A stretch of 64,000 nt of DNA, from contig JAQFVV010012673.1 of assembly GCA_028023455.1 (NCBI GenBank), positions 602,567-666,566 of the forward strand, read 5' to 3'. The notes below the pieces were generated by a model. It was not told the origin of the DNA. It ran no database searches and worked only from the letters and a program-made list of their open reading frames with translations. The stretch is from Epiperipatus broadwayi. Taxonomy: Eukaryota > Onychophora > Udeonychophora > Euonychophora > Peripatidae. How positions within the stretch are numbered: the first letter of the stretch is position 1; each line of letters starts with the position of its first letter. Both the position numbers and the translations under genes were made by a program. This document shows positions 47,090 through 62,298 of the stretch, in pieces.

Positions 47090-47565
47090 ATACATGAAAG
47101 CAGTCAACACTTGATCATTAACAACCAACCATCTCAATCTGTTGCCATGGCAACCATGGCAACCTTCTTTAAACAATAAAAGTGGATATTCACCTTTATC
47201 TAAGGTCCAATATGCTTAAATAGACACTAAATATTGCAATCTGAATAAAGAGAGTGAATTTATTAATTCAAAAATGTTTAAATAGACATCAATAAACAGG
47301 CAAATATACTCTGTTTTGAAAACAGACTAACAAACAATCAATTATAATTTTTAAATTCCAATAAAATTATATATTACTTAAATACTACAGCTAATATTGC
47401 TCAATGCTAGACATGTTTACAACTGTAAATTCATTGAAAGCAGTCAGTCAATATTTAAAAAATACTAATATTAATAACAATCTCAATCTATTATCAAGAT
47501 AGCAACTTTTTACAATCAAATTAAATATTTAGTTTTATCTATGGACCAATATTTTATATAGCATT
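47090..47565. repeat. Direct repeat of about 340-bp period
   Basis: The GAAAGCAGTCA and CAATCTCAATCT-type segments at about 47097-47230 recur at about 47437-47565 with moderate divergence. The region lies just upstream of the Penelope-like coding remnant. Confidence 0.65.
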
Positions 47566-47689
47566 CCTAATTTTAGGATTAATAATAAAGGATAACTGTT
47601 TACTTGCTTCTATGAAGTAATTAATCCTTTCCATATTCCTTAAACAGATTTAGATACATATTTATTAAAACACATATGAGAGTAGTACT

Positions 47690-48640
47690 TTAAATATGTG
47701 TACTTTTGGAGATATTAAAATTTACAAAAGATATGTGGATGATGTTTTTGTTTGTGGAACTACTAATACTATAAATTTGCTAGTAGAGGATTTAAATAAT
47801 GTGAGTGGCTTGAAATGGACTATTGAAAAGGAACAGGACAAAAATATTAAATATTTAGATTTAATTATTACAAGAGATAACAGTATATTAAATTATAAAT
47901 TAATAATTAAGCCACTGCAAAAAAGGGGATATATAAATTGTAAATCAAAAGTATCAATATGCATAAGATGGCAAGTTTTAGATCTTTTTTGTTTCGTAAT
48001 GAAAATTTATGTCATTACCAAAGTGATAAACTGAAAAATATTGAGATAGTTTCCAAGGAATTGCTTGATGTTGGTTATAAAATGGAACAAATAAGCAATA
48101 CTTTATGTCAATTTTAAAAAAGTTATAATGATTTAAAAGAAATAAAGATTAATAGTAGACAATGAATATCTATTCCATTTATTTCAAATCCACAAGTGAA
48201 ATTTTTTAAGGATATATACAAGAATGTGTTTAATGTTACATTCTATGTTCCTAACAATATTAATAAATTAGTCAATAATTCTAAGGATGCCATATCTGTC
48301 AAGCAGAAAAGTAATGTCATATATCAAATTTTTTGTGATTATATGTTATCATATATAGGTGAATCTAGGTGCAGTATTGAGAAGAGTTTGAGGGAGCATG
48401 AACTGTTATATAAGCGTGTAAAAAGTAAAAATAATGGTGATTTAATGTCTCCTTCAGTTTTCTTTGATCACGAAAAAACATGTAAATATAAGTTTAAATT
48501 TGATTTTGAAAATGTGAAAATTCTTCATGAAGAGAGAAACCATAATAAAAGAAAAATAAAGGAGGCTATTTTTACAAATAGGAATAAAATGCATTTTGCT
48601 AACATTAAAATAAGAGATTCGTGGGATTTGAATTGATGAT
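47690..48640 (+). pseudogene. Penelope-like element: reverse transcriptase tail plus GIY-YIG
   Basis: The first frame (47696-48034) starts at the catalytic motif KRYVDDVFV and continues through WTIEKEQDKNIKYLDLIITRD, the palm-to-thumb region of Penelope-like reverse transcriptases. Reading shifts at about 47960 into RNENLCHYQS and KELLDVGYKMEQ, with two in-frame stops, then the intact frame 48196-48636. That frame carries a GIY-YIG nuclease relic: IYQI (residues 42-45), YIG (53-55), R58 and REH (66-68), ending WDLN as its sister copy does. The usual GIY is changed to IYQ. The N-terminal half is missing and it cannot be active. Confidence 0.82.
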
Positions 48641-49422
48641 GTTTGTTTCTGCTTTGTTTTTGTTTTTAATTTAATGGCAGTTGAGGTAGGTTTAAGAAAT
48701 TAACCAAAAGTACTTCCGCAGATTTAAGGATTGTTTATAATAGTATGTTACCGTTAAACTTATTATTTTTATTATCATTACAATTTTGATTTAATTAACG
48801 GACATTTTATTTATATTATATATATATAATATTTCAGTACATGTATATTGTCTACATTAAACAATGTAATTAGAAAGGAACTCTAAATTGTAAGGTCCCA
48901 ACAACTATAAACTCTATTTTACACCACCGATATTCATGAGCACATATTATGCAAAAAAGATAAATAATCTTAGCATTCATCACTTCAGCCAGATATCCAT
49001 CTCCCACACATATATACAATCAGGGCTTCAGTTTATATTAAGATAGCAAATATTCAAACTTTAATTAACAAGCTTCAATCTATTCCACTCTCCAACTCTC
49101 CAGCCATCCATTTCACTGAAAATCCAAGTATGTAATGCTCAAAGCTCTTATTAATGCCAATATTATTGTCATATCTATGTTGACTTTAATTCATTCTGAC
49201 TCATCACATACAGGACTTTAAAATGTTTATTTAATTATACAGAAGATAAGATTGATGGTGCACAGTACAGGCTAAACATGTAATATTTAAATACATGAAT
49301 ATTGCTTGTATTGAACTTAATGTAATTAGAAGGGACTTCAACTCAGACTTTCCAGCTCATTACATCTATCCAATCTATCTTATACAACTGACACATATGA
49401 CCACATACATGTGAAAAAATTA

Positions 49423-49478
49423 AATGATTTCCAATATATGTATTTCACACTGAACCAGCATTCATCAGTTGGTTCATG
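49423..49478 (-). ncRNA. Hammerhead ribozyme motif, family B, core intact
   Basis: Minus strand: distal AUGA/UCAU and proximal CCAA/UUGG form stem I. Box CUGAUGA, stem II AUGCUG-GUU-CAGUGU (six pairs with two wobbles), box GAAA, a short UA-rich stem III and triplet AUA follow. All invariant core bases are retained. Confidence 0.75.
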
Positions 49479-49490
49479 TAACCATCTTCT

Positions 49491-49591
<101 letters not shown>

Positions 49592-50429
49592 CAGTGCTTC
49601 AGTTTATACAGATAGCAAATCTTCAAATATTAATGGACAAGTTCAATCTTCTCTACCATTCAACTCTTTAGCAAACCATATCACTGAAAATTTCACCCTC
49701 CCAAATCCAAGGATAAAATGCTCAAAACCCCTGTTGATGCCAATATTATTGTCAAACCTATTTTGACTTTAAGTCACTCTGACTCCTCACATATAGAACC
49801 TTAATATGTTCATTTAAATACACAGAAGAGTGATGGGCAGAATACAGGCTGAATATGAAATATTTAAAAGCATGTATATTGTGTATATAAAACTTAATTT
49901 AATTAGAAGAGCCTTGATCATTGAAAATCCAAGGATTTTTATGTAAATATATAAAATATTTTGGGGTAAACTTTAAAAGTAGTACCAGTAAACAATTGAA
50001 ATATGAAAGTGCTTAAGATAAATTTGGTTATAGCATAAAGAAAATAAACTTATGGAATTCACAGAAAAAGAAATTTAGCTGAAAGATCAAATGTAGATGC
50101 AGCAGAATGGTGTTATATTTTGACTAACAATATATAAATATTTCCAAGATATTTTAATGTTCTTAACATTCAATGTGGAAATGATCACCTATTGAATAAA
50201 ATATACCTAGTTAGTACAACACTAAAAAGAGAAAACAATTATGAAAGATGGTTCTAACAATTGATATTCCTAACTTTCAGAAAGAATCCAATGAATTTAA
50301 ATAGACTTTGTATATATATATCATTTTAAAATATTATCACATATAGAAGATGGTTCAGTCTTGACAGAAATCAATAAAATGGTATCTAATATAGTATTAA
50401 TAACTGCAATAAAAATAAGTGGTTAAAAA

Positions 50430-50610
50430 AAGCAGTAACTTTCCACTAATGTTTCTAGTGAGACAAGTCAATCAGAAACCAGTTTCTGATATTGGATGGA
50501 TAGACTCTAGATAGGAATTTTATTCACAAATTTTCTAGCATCTACAAATTTCAATGACTTGCACTGGATGACACTGCTGTATATAGAAAGTTGTTGCTAT
50601 TTTGATCTCT
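50430..50610 (+). repeat. Family E fragment, heavily decayed
   Basis: Shares the GATATTGGATGGATAGACTC-type downstream segment and the CACTGCTGTAT segment of family E. The ribozyme core is lost (no CUGANGA). Confidence 0.5.
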
Positions 50611-50854
50611 TCTTATTGGTCCTAACACTTCACCCTTCTTCGTACAATGGTGTGAAATCTTTGGATTACTTTTCTGTCTTAGATTTATAAAAGAAAACTA
50701 ATAAAGTAGATATAATGAAAAGCTTTTTATTTGAGCAATTAGACATGATTATTTTAATACCAAGTTATTACTACCAAAAGCTCTCCAGCCAACTATAATT
50801 TTGTGAGTCATTTTATACATTATTTTCCCATCTGTATTAATAATCACTGAAATC

Positions 50855-51024
50855 TTAAACTGGATTCCAAGAGATTGTAAAAGACCCAAAAAGAGACAAC
50901 ATGTGAGATGGATGAATGAAATAAGAAAGTGCACAGAGGTGATGTGGAGAAGAAAAGCTAAAGATCAGAGAAGATGGATTGAACTTGGAGAGAACTTCAT
51001 CCTGCATTGTATTGATAATGGTTG
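50855..51024 (+). pseudogene. RTE-type LINE 3' terminal fragment
   Basis: An open stretch reads NWIPRDCKRPKKR, RWMNEIRKC, WRRKAKDQRRWIELGENF and ends IDNG with a stop. This is the conserved C-terminal end of RTE-clade LINE polyproteins. It is followed at once by a GATGATGAT tail, as is usual for RTE elements that end in short repeats. Upstream codons are full of stops, so only about 56 residues remain. It is the cleanest of the three RTE tails in the window. Confidence 0.75.
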
Positions 51025-51044
51025 ATGATGATGATGATTAATAA

Positions 51045-52300
51045 TCACACCAATGTATTTGTAGTTGTTAACTTTTCTAATTCATGATTTTTAGTCTTTT
51101 ATTTTCTTCTGAGAAAATTTATCGCTCATTACATTAGTCATTTTTAGCATTTAGTTTAGTCTTATTTTCATTCTATGGTAATACAGATGTAAATACAGAC
51201 TCATGAAAGTTAGAATTAGGTTGTATATAAATGGCTATGTCTACAACTGGATGGTTGTGATGGGTTTTATCTTTCCTTGAACAACTTATTAGATTTGTTA
51301 ATCTTTACAAACATCTAGAACAGCTAGTGCCAATTCATTGGCTGAGCAATCTAAAAATAAAGAGATGCTGTAATAGTATTAAATCCATTAGTCTTGAATT
51401 ACAATCTCAAAATATTGTAAAAAAATAAGGAATAGACTATTTATGAAAGTTGGATGAGAAATTTTTAAAAAAATTGTAATCAAGGAATTGTATTACATTA
51501 ATTACCTGGATGAGAAAAAAAAAAGTATAATACAAAAACTGTATTGCACTAATTACCTATAAAAGTATATAATTATTATTATAGTTTTTAAAGACATCTT
51601 TTGAAATTAAGCAGATAAATGGCTCTAAATAAAAAAAAACTATGTTAAACATGTACAAACTTTCATCTTGCTCTGGGTAGACAATGATGAATGTGATGAT
51701 ATATGTAAAAATTCTCATAGAATCTGTTATCGAGTAACACTTTGGTTTCACAATGATAAAGATTCTATTGTTACAGTTGGTAAATTACCTAATAAATCTA
51801 TAACCATAAGTTTGGATGCAGAATTAATTAATTTTTTATCAGATAGATATCGATTAACATGTGATCTTATGATAATTTTTAAAAATCCAATGGTTTGACA
51901 TTAGTTGCCAAATAATTTTTGAGATATCTAGGATAATCTGATAATCTATGTCAGATGACTCTTGAAATTCCCACAGTAAAATAAAACAAAGCATGATTGT
52001 AATACAGTACAATAGTCATGACCAGAAACAAGAATATTGTATATTAATATTCGCTGTGCTCTTTGCATTTCCTATTAACTCGTAATATAATATATGTCAT
52101 CTGGCTACAATTTTAAATTTTTGATTAATATTTATCACATAATTTTTCTACCAAAGCGCAAGGTAAAACTGACCTTTCCTTGTTTCAGAGCATTCTCTCT
52201 TAAACGAAGACATTCAGACATCATATTGTTTTGTTGCCCAATTGCATATTTATTTCTATTTAATCTGAAATCATTTTCAATTCCTTTTTAAAGAAACTCA
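51045..52300. other. AT-rich DNA with unassigned open frame
   Basis: The 51668-51898 plus frame has normal composition (with DNDECDDICKNSHRICYRV) but I recognise no domain. Nothing else was recognised. Confidence 0.4.
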
Positions 52301-52301
52301 T

Positions 52302-53781
52302 TAATACATCTGGGTCTCATTTTATGCAGTAGATAGGTTCCTCAGAAAACATGCACAAAAAAAAAATCGCACAAAAATAGACTTACCTTACCTTGAAAAA
52401 TGGGGGATATTACTGTAATTTTCCAAAAATTGCATAAAAGCAAAACAACAACGTAAAATTACATTAAAATTGGCGTAAAAAAAGATAAGAAAATAAAATA
52501 TGACTAATAAAAAATTTCAAATTTGAAAAAAATTGATACAAGACAAACTTTTTTTACTTTTTTTTATTAACTACAGTATTTAATTTTATTCAAAACAATA
52601 TATTTTTATGCGTAATTTACATTTTTTTCATACATGTACGGTATTTTAATTATTATCACTATTTGAGACATTAGATTCATCATGATGTGATATGAGGTAC
52701 TGTAGCTTCTCCTTAAACAAAGTCAAGAGAAAATATAACTAAAACATTTTCCTATTGCTGTTGATCCTTCCCATTTCACTAAGCGATCTAAAATTGATAT
52801 TTTTGTTTCCAAAGAAATTCATTTTCTTGGGTATTTTTTCCTCTCCATTAGAATAAACTAAAAGTTTAAAATAAAAATAAGAACTTAGACTTACGATAAT
52901 AAAAAGACACCGACTCACCACTGTTGGGCAAAATTTAATTAAAACTAATAAAAGTTAAATTCTTATTTTTGTCTTTAATTTTTTAATTTTCAATTCCGTT
53001 TAAAAATCAAATTTCATAGCTTCAAATCACAGTAATTTAAGATCAAGTTACGTAATTTTTAAATTGTTAATTACAATTAAAAATCAGATTTTAATTGTCA
53101 AATTTAATTGTGCCCACCACTTTACTCACCTTTTAAAAATAAACTTGAGTACACTAAATGATTAATTGATTACTTACTCTTTTTATAAAAAGCAAAAATA
53201 GAACATGATTTAAAATGCAAAAACTACAACATACATAGTATTTTTCATCTATAATGTTTAACCAGAATACATTATAGTCTTGTAAAATTTATTACTTGAG
53301 GACACTAAATGATTAATTGATTACATACTCTTTTTTTAAAAAGCAAAAATATAACATGATTTAAAATGCAAAAATAGCAACATACATAGTGCAGGCATCT
53401 ATAATGTTTGAACAGATTCACATTATAATTTTGTAAAATTTAATGTGTGTATATAAAATGGGGAAATCCTGATTTGAACTGAATTATGAACTTATTTATT
53501 GCATAAATCTATTACAGTACTATTATAAAGTGCTTAAAACATTGAAATTATTAGATGGAAGTCGAACTCTAATAATGCACTATTACTTTCAATACGACGT
53601 GTGTGCATGCAATTTATAATATTTAAAGTACTAGTGCATTATCAGCGCTCCAGTTCTGATCTAATAATTTTTATCGCATAAAAGAAAACTGCATACAAAA
53701 ATATTAAGAAGAAACATGAAGCGCATAACTTCAAAATCGCATTAAATAAATCCGCATAAAATGAGACCCAGGTGTATTATA
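52302..53781. mobile_element. Non-autonomous TIR DNA transposon, 1.5 kb
   Basis: A perfect 18-bp inverted end CTGGGTCTCATTTTATGC (52311-52328) recurs inverted near 53756-53773. With one mismatch the ends extend outward to about 26 bp. GCATAAA-like words recur inside. No transposase frame is present. TTAA precedes the left end but the right reads TTAT, so a TTAA-type duplication (piggyBac- or Kolobok-like) is possible but not proven. Confidence 0.75.
53146..53445. repeat. About 150-bp tandem duplication inside the TIR element
   Basis: The segment containing ACTAAATGATTAATTGATTA occurs near 53152 and 53303, and both copies continue similarly for about 140 bp. Confidence 0.85.
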
Positions 53782-53784
53782 TGG

Positions 53785-55275
53785 TGCTGTATCCTAGTAA
53801 AATTTCTGAAGGTAAATTTGATGATTTCTATTTTATTTTAATCTTTTCTTATATTCTTAGAAACACAATTTTATTTCAATAAGTTATATCTCCAGTCTCT
53901 TTAATTCTCTGCATTTTGCTTAAATGGTCTTTATTTTCATTCACTGCATTCTTTTTTCAAAATATCCAAGTGTCTAACAATCAGGTTTAATTTGCAGTTA
54001 TTGCCCTGCTTGATTAGGTTTAGTGGTAGAGTGTCAGAGAGTCCATGAATGACATCCATATCTAATTACCTCCAGTGATCAAACTTTTTATAACTCCTGA
54101 ACAGTAAACCTGGATGAAATCTAATTAGTTTATATTAAGTTGAAAAAATATAAAGGAATATATGAACACATTAAAGGAATTTATCATTTTATGCAAAGAC
54201 AGAAGTTTTGAATGTCAGGAGACAATATATAAAAAAATAGAATAAGGATATGAAATGTTGATGTAGTTTAAGAGGAGATAGAAGAAAAAATATTAATTAC
54301 TTATAATTAAAGTGTAGGTTACTGAAAGAGGATTCAAAATAAATTATACAGATGTGGAAGAAAATTCAAAAGAAAAAGAATAAAAGAATAGATATTGTCT
54401 TTTTTTTTGTTTAGGTCATTAATATAAAATTGGAAATGTAGTCCAGGTAGTAGAAATAAAGATTCAGCTTATATTAAAATGGGTTAAGAGAAAAAAGAAA
54501 TAACCCCTTTCCTAAAAAGTCACTGGATAATGGGAAATGGGATTCATGATGTTATTGTTGGAGGGGAGGTTGTAACCTGCCTTTTTGGGCACATAGACTA
54601 TGCATAGAAACTTATAACCTCATTTAAAGAGAAACCATTATACATCACATCATTATGTATCCTTATATATATATATACAGTGCTAAAGGAAGATGAAAAG
54701 TAATATGTTGATAAAGCTAAATGTTTCTATATCCCTTTTCGTTTATCTTACCACGTCAATTTAATTTGTAAGCAATTGAATTAGTATTGTTCTATTTTGT
54801 TATTATTATCAGTTTTATTTTAGTAGTCTTTTATATGCTTATTTGCTTTACCCTCCCCCTCTCAAATCTATAATCACTATTTATTCTTTTCTGATATATT
54901 TCAGGTAAATAAATAAATGAACCAAATTCAAAGAAAATTTTAGTACTAATAGCGTATTTTTAAATTTTGTTTATTTCTAATTTCAAAGCAGCAGTAAGTA
55001 AAAGTAGTAAAAAGTTAGAAACCATCAACTATGATTAGTGGAGTTTAATTAAAACATTCCATTACCAAAAGCAATGTATAGCTAATAGAAAAGAATTATA
55101 TTTTTACCAAAATCGTTTTGTATGTTGCATTTGTTAAATAATCATTACTCGATAATTATTTAATGATCCTTACTAAGAAAGTAAAGATTTAAAGGAAAGT
55201 TTTTACAACTTATGTTAATAAGCTAACACAACATTATCTATAAAACCTATTCTGAAGTATTATTTCTGTTTGCCT
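53785..55275. other. AT-rich DNA, nothing recognised
   Basis: No gene or repeat family is visible. Confidence 0.5.
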
Positions 55276-55278
55276 CTA

Positions 55279-55489
<211 letters not shown>

Positions 55490-55490
<1 letters not shown>

Positions 55491-56045
55491 TTCATCCATA
55501 TATTTCTCTATTGATCTATCTAACTCACCTACCTATGTATCCATTTAACTACTACTTACCTACTTATTCAGATATCTAACTAAATATCTATTTATCATTT
55601 ATCTATCTATTTATTTATTATCTAGCATCCATGCATTTATCTATCTATTTATTTTTCCCATTTGTCTATCTCTCTATTCTTTCATCCATTCATCCATCCA
55701 CTTATCTATCAACTTATTTATCTATAAATCTTTTTATCAGTTCTTCTGGCCATTTATCTATTCATCTATCACCTATTTACAATCTACTGTTAATATTGCT
55801 ATTTATTCATCTATCTCTAAATAATTATCTACCTATTTATTTACTTGCTTACTAATGAGTCATCTATTCACTTTCACATTCAACATTTATTCCATTTATC
55901 CATCAATTTATCTCTTCTCTACTTGTGTATCTATCTACCCATCAATTCATCACTGTATCTATCTATCATATGACCAATTAATCTATCGTTTTTATCTCTG
56001 CCTATCTAACTACTCAGCCATCTTTGTAAGTTTCTCTTTCTGTCG
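55490..56045. repeat. Degenerate TATC-derived sequence
   Basis: TATC-like words with many substitutions link the two pure arrays. Ser/Ile/Tyr/Leu-rich frames here are artefacts. Confidence 0.75.
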
Positions 56046-56047
56046 GA

Positions 56048-56872
<825 letters not shown>

Positions 56873-56874
56873 AC

Positions 56875-57380
56875 TGGTTACACTGTATAAATTGTTCAAC
56901 TGTTTGAAATGTTTAAAATAGTTTTTATATATAATCTAAATCTAACAGTTTGATAAATGTAGAATAGATATCCTATTTATAAAACCTCAGTCTTTTTAGT
57001 ATAGTTTATTTTTGAAACTATTACTACATATAATGGCAATGATTCGCTCAAGGGAATTTTTAAACTCTCATATTTTCGAGTTGACTGAATATGGCGTTAT
57101 CAAATCCAATCACTCTCTTTTAATGCTGTCAGGTAATTTTATTTTAAAATAGAAACCAATGATTTTTTTTACAGTTGTTGTTATTATTGCCTTAAGCTAT
57201 TTTTTTCCTTAACTATAATTTTGGCTTACTGTGTATATGAAAAAAAAAAACATTTCACCCGCAAAAAATATTGTTTTTATTATTATTATTTATTTATTGC
57301 TTAAAAAAAAAAATTTATTGGACCATGAAATATATAATACATAATTAATAATGTTACTATAAAAGTTTATACATACATTA
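56875..57380. other. AT-rich DNA, one weak exon-like frame
   Basis: At about 57033 a 34-codon frame beginning MAMIRSREFLNSH ends at CAG followed by GTAATT, a possible splice donor. There is no further support. Confidence 0.3.
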
Positions 57381-57384
57381 TTCT

Positions 57385-57790
<406 letters not shown>

Positions 57791-57829
57791 AATAATTATG
57801 AAGATATTATCATTAGTAGGATGATATGA

Positions 57830-59095
57830 TGTGATACACTGTAGCTTCTCCTTAAACGGAGTCAGGAATGTCTCAGCAACTATGCTCAGAGAAACCTGTT
57901 TGCCGCTTCATTTTCCATTTCCCACTTTAAGTCTTCACATATTCTGCTCCATCCCTATTCCACAACATAATCTTTGTCAATTCTACAGCCTTTATATCTA
58001 AATCCCTCTTTTATCCAAACCCAGCATAAAAAACAATAATCCACTTTATGTATAATCATTTTTTTCATATTTATTCTTCCATAACTTCATTATTTGTACC
58101 CTTTCAGTTTTCAAGCATTTACATTCAATTAACAAATGCCTAATATTCTCTATTCCTTCCTTACACAATTTACAGGCTAAATCACCCATATTTTCCATTT
58201 ACATTTATATTCTTTTGTTGCTAAAGATCCCATTCTAGCCTTAAACAATAAACTACTTTCCATACTATTATCATATATCAGCTTGCACCTAATATTCCGT
58301 TTACCTCTACATATATTTAAACTCTTTTTACTCTCCATACTAGTTCTCCATCTCTCTAACTCCCTATTCTTTATTAATAAATCTATTCTTTTATCCCATT
58401 CCTTACCACTATAACACTCAACAATCCTCCTAACACAATTATCCCATCTTTTGTACAAATATACTGATATAAATTCTTTATCCAAATCTTTTGCATACCA
58501 CATTACCTTTCTCAAACATCTTGTTGACTGCCCTTTACTTGTAACCCAATTAAATACTATTTTGGCTATTCTTTTATTATCCATAAACTGCAATCTACCA
58601 AACATTTTCATTTTACTTTTTGCATCTCTCATATAAAAACTTTACCATTCCCTTTCTCCTTGAATTGCCTCCCTTGCTGTCCATACATCTGCATCCAATG
58701 CATGTCTTCCTACTTCTCTTTGTACTTTTTCTAAATAATCTAATACCCCTTTACTAATGCATAATGCATCATTACCATATGCTAACCCTGCTACTGCAAC
58801 TCCCATATAATTCTAGCTACATCATATTTATTATATGAAAACACCGTTAATTTCTTTATCAATCTCTTCTTTGCATAATTTATCAATTTTTTCTCTCATT
58901 CATCCAAACAATTTTTCTGATTATTTAAGAGAGTTCCCAAATAACTATATCTATTCACCACACTTAACTTTATATCCTCCAATAAAAATTCTACATCTTC
59001 TCTTTCCCCAGTATTAACCATCCTTATATTTGATTTTTCCTCACTAAATTTAATCCCCATCTCTTTGCCCACCCTTGCACATTTCCTCAGCTTAA
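57830..59095 (-). pseudogene. LINE fragment, antisense, thumb to zinc knuckle
   Basis: From right to left the minus strand reads LRKCARVGKEMGIKFSEEKS, RYSYLGTLL, NYAKKRLIKKL, then the open frame 58632-58177 (RMFGRL-like start, IAKIVFNWV, KARMGSLATKEYKCKW). After a frameshift it ends with the zinc knuckle CKLCKEGIENIRHLLIEC. This is the reverse transcriptase thumb and C-terminal region of a LINE, with several stops and shifts. The catalytic palm is absent. Its 3' flank (near 57835) shares CTGTAGCTTCTCCTTAAAC with 52697, so that piece may be a common 3' end. Confidence 0.75.
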
Positions 59096-59209
59096 GTAAT
59101 CAATAAATAAGGAATTGTAGTATTATTATATCTATACTTCAAGTCAGTTTTTTATTAAACCTCCCAATGCAACATTTGATGAGAAATACAGGCAAACTTT
59201 CAAACAGTT

Positions 59210-61905
59210 TGGTTATATCATGTTTTATAAAAATGTGTGATCACCATCGTCAGTATTTTATCATTACTATTCTTCTGCAGGACAAAACTCTCTTCAATTC
59301 AGTTTCTTTGATTTTTAACCTATCTTCTTCACATCACATCTGGAAATTTTTTTATTTACTCATCCATTTCCCAAATGAGCTCTTTTTAGGTCTTTTACAA
59401 TCTTTTGGGATTCAGCTTAAGATTTCAACTTTATATATATTATTATTTCTTCTAGAAATGTGTCCTATTCAACCCCACTTTAGTCTCTTAATTCTTTTTA
59501 TAATGTCAGTAATATCTGTTTTTTCTTGTTATTCCTAACATATATCTATCCATACTTGATTGAATGGTCTGAAGTGTATATATTGATTTTCTGTTAAATG
59601 TCCACATCTCAGATCTCTAAGTAAGAATTGGTAACACACATTTATTAAAAATCTTTTTCAAAACATAGGCATATTTTCTTTTATATTGAGCTATATCTAC
59701 AAACAGTATTTCATTCATCTTTAATTCTATAATTAACTTTATTCATTATGATTCCATCTGTGTTAATAGTCTGACCATTATCAAACTTTATATTTCTTCT
59801 TTTGACTAAATCAATTGAACATTATTGATTTAATCTTTTTAACATTAATCTTTAGGCCTACTTTCTTACTTTCTTCTGATAACTCCTGTAACATTTCCTG
59901 AAACTCTGGAATATTATTTGTTAAAGCAATCTGCAAAGTCCGATAACTTAAATAATCTCCATTTACTTTTAATCTCTTTGCTTTCAATTTTAATCCATAA
60001 AATTTTATTTTAAATTGTGTTAAAATGTTTTGAAGATATGGAGTCACCCTGGAACATAGACTTGTCAATGAAAATTATTTTGATTTTTTTTCAAAATATA
60101 ATATTTTGGGTCTACATTTTGATGATTCAGTACTATAATCACTGAAAAAGTCTGATAAAATCAGAAATGCCTTTCATAATCCACCAATCTGATATATAAA
60201 TGCAACTCACATTCATTGGTTATTTTTACAACATCTCTCAATACTTGAATATGATCCACTATATGAAAACAACTTTCAAATACTATTTGCTCTTTTGCTT
60301 GATTAAAATTCAAAATTCACTGTAGACGAATAGTAGTAATTATTGTGTAAAAATTTTCCAAAGAAATAATAAAAGACTGACAGGTCTGTAATTTCTATTA
60401 TTTTTATATATCATCTTGTTTAAATATTAAAATTACGCCTGCATTATTCTAACTTTCAGTTACTTCAAATTATTTATCATTTGCTTTATAATTTTGCCAA
60501 CAATTTTCTACTCCTTTACCTATTTATTGTACGATATTGATTATAATTCCATCATTACTAGGACTTTTCCCTTCCTCATAGATTTAATTACATATCTCAG
60601 TTCTTCACTTAAAATACTGGACAATTCAGAAAATATAGCAATTGCAGGAGATACTTTGTTTTATTATTCTTTATTATTATATAATTCTTTATAGATTTCT
60701 TCCACACATTTCCTGATGTCACCTTTTTTATATATAATAGTTTTATCATTTCTTCTTATTAAAAAATAAGTTCTCTATCTCTTTTGAGACTTATTCTCTC
60801 CAATAACTTTCATTGCTAATTCACAATTACATTTTATTATATCATTATTAATCATATCATTTTACAAATTTCTAGATATTCAATTCTGCTTAGTGGATTA
60901 CTTTTATATATATTCATATTCCTTCTTTTCTTCATACATCGTCTTGTCTCAGTAGAAAATTTATTGGTAAATTACTATTTCCTTATATCAGCTATCTGTG
61001 TTGTAGTTCTTAATACTGTATCACTTATTTTTTATTGATTTCATTCAAATCTGGGCCATCTTCAAAATCTGTTAATATTTTAAAATGATTTGCAAGTTCT
61101 AATTTGAAATCATTGGGATATTTGGGAAGATTAGAAATACCAATAATGAATGCTGTTATTTTAAAATATTTTTTGTTTCTTTAGTTTTGTTTTAATACGC
61201 ATTTTACATCTCACTAATCGACAATCACACTCTATGTTCAAATTATTAAGAACATTACAATCTTGAAATTTATATTTTCTGTTGCTCAAAATATAAACTA
61301 ATTCTGCTGTACTTTCATTTGGGTGCTTCCATGTCTATTTTGATTTAGCATTTTTCTCAAAGAAAGAATTCATAATATACAATTTTTCTTTTTCTGTAAA
61401 TTCCACATGTCTACGTCTTCCCATCTATCAACATAAATAATTTTACTCGCAGCACTTTCACCTATCAGGCATTTACCAATTCTAGCATTAAAAGATTCCC
61501 ATGACATTTTTAAAATGTTGTTTGGGGAGATCAAATGCCTTTTGTGCATCTACACAAAAATCATGTATATCAGAATGAGAAATTGTTGGGCCACATTTGA
61601 TATAATCCATTAAGTTAAATAACCAATTTAGCCATTCTGTGTGGATACACAATCAACTTCCACACTACTGTTCGTCCACTTTTTATTTATAATGACTCCT
61701 ACCCCATCTGTAATTTCAATGTCTGTACCTTTGTAGTACAGAACATGTCCACTTTTTAAAACAATCATCTCTTCACCCTTTTCTTCTAACTTCATAAAAT
61801 CCAAATATGTCCTATTTAATATTGAACATTTCTTCCAATTCATGCATTGTTTCTTTATTTGAAAGTGATTTGAAGTTGTAACAACCTAAATAAAAACTAT
61901 GATAT
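59210..61905 (-). pseudogene. Nearly full-length decayed RTE-clade LINE
   Basis: The minus strand shows the whole order of an RTE polyprotein. The endonuclease start GCYNFKSLSNKE is followed by GHVLYYKGTD and GVGVIINKKW (61628-61843). RLVRCKMRIKTKL (about 61200) corresponds to the SDHRLVR end of the endonuclease. The palm is largely unreadable. KVNGDYL lies before the FAD-D motif, which sits in another frame near 59940. Then come ESKKVGLKINVKKIKSIMFN (59811-60068) and the C-terminal RRKAK-type end at about 59300. There are many stops and frameshifts. At about 2.7 kb it is slightly shorter than the usual 3.2 kb. Confidence 0.78.
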
Positions 61906-62079
61906 TCAATATGTATTAAACTGAATTAGACAGATACTGCAACTCCAAAGGGTAGGATGTGATATGTTGGACTATTTCCTTCATTTATGAGTGAATGTTG
62001 AATGTATTGAAAATTTTAAACTTTATTTAAACTTTCCAAATACATCAACTTGTTAGTAATAACAAACAAATAGACAATA

Positions 62080-62143
62080 CAGGTTAGTAATTACACAATG
62101 TTTCGAGTAGTATTATTCTGCACTCTTCTTCAGGTGTTGCTGG
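62080..62143 (-). ncRNA. Hammerhead motif, family C, left copy
   Basis: Minus strand: ACAC/GUGU stem I, CUGAAGA, stem II GAGU/ACUC with a bulged A, GAAA, then ACAU instead of the palindromic ACGU, triplet AUU. The core bases are kept. Confidence 0.5.
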
Positions 62144-62298
62144 CCTATATGCACAGTGACAATATTCACTTAGAAGTTGAACTTGCACCTTTAGATTCTT
62201 GAATATTGAATTTAAGGCAAATGCTCTACCAACTGAGCCTTTGACAGAATAGCTCAGTTGGTAGAGCATTTGCCTTAAATTCAATATTCAAGAATAGG

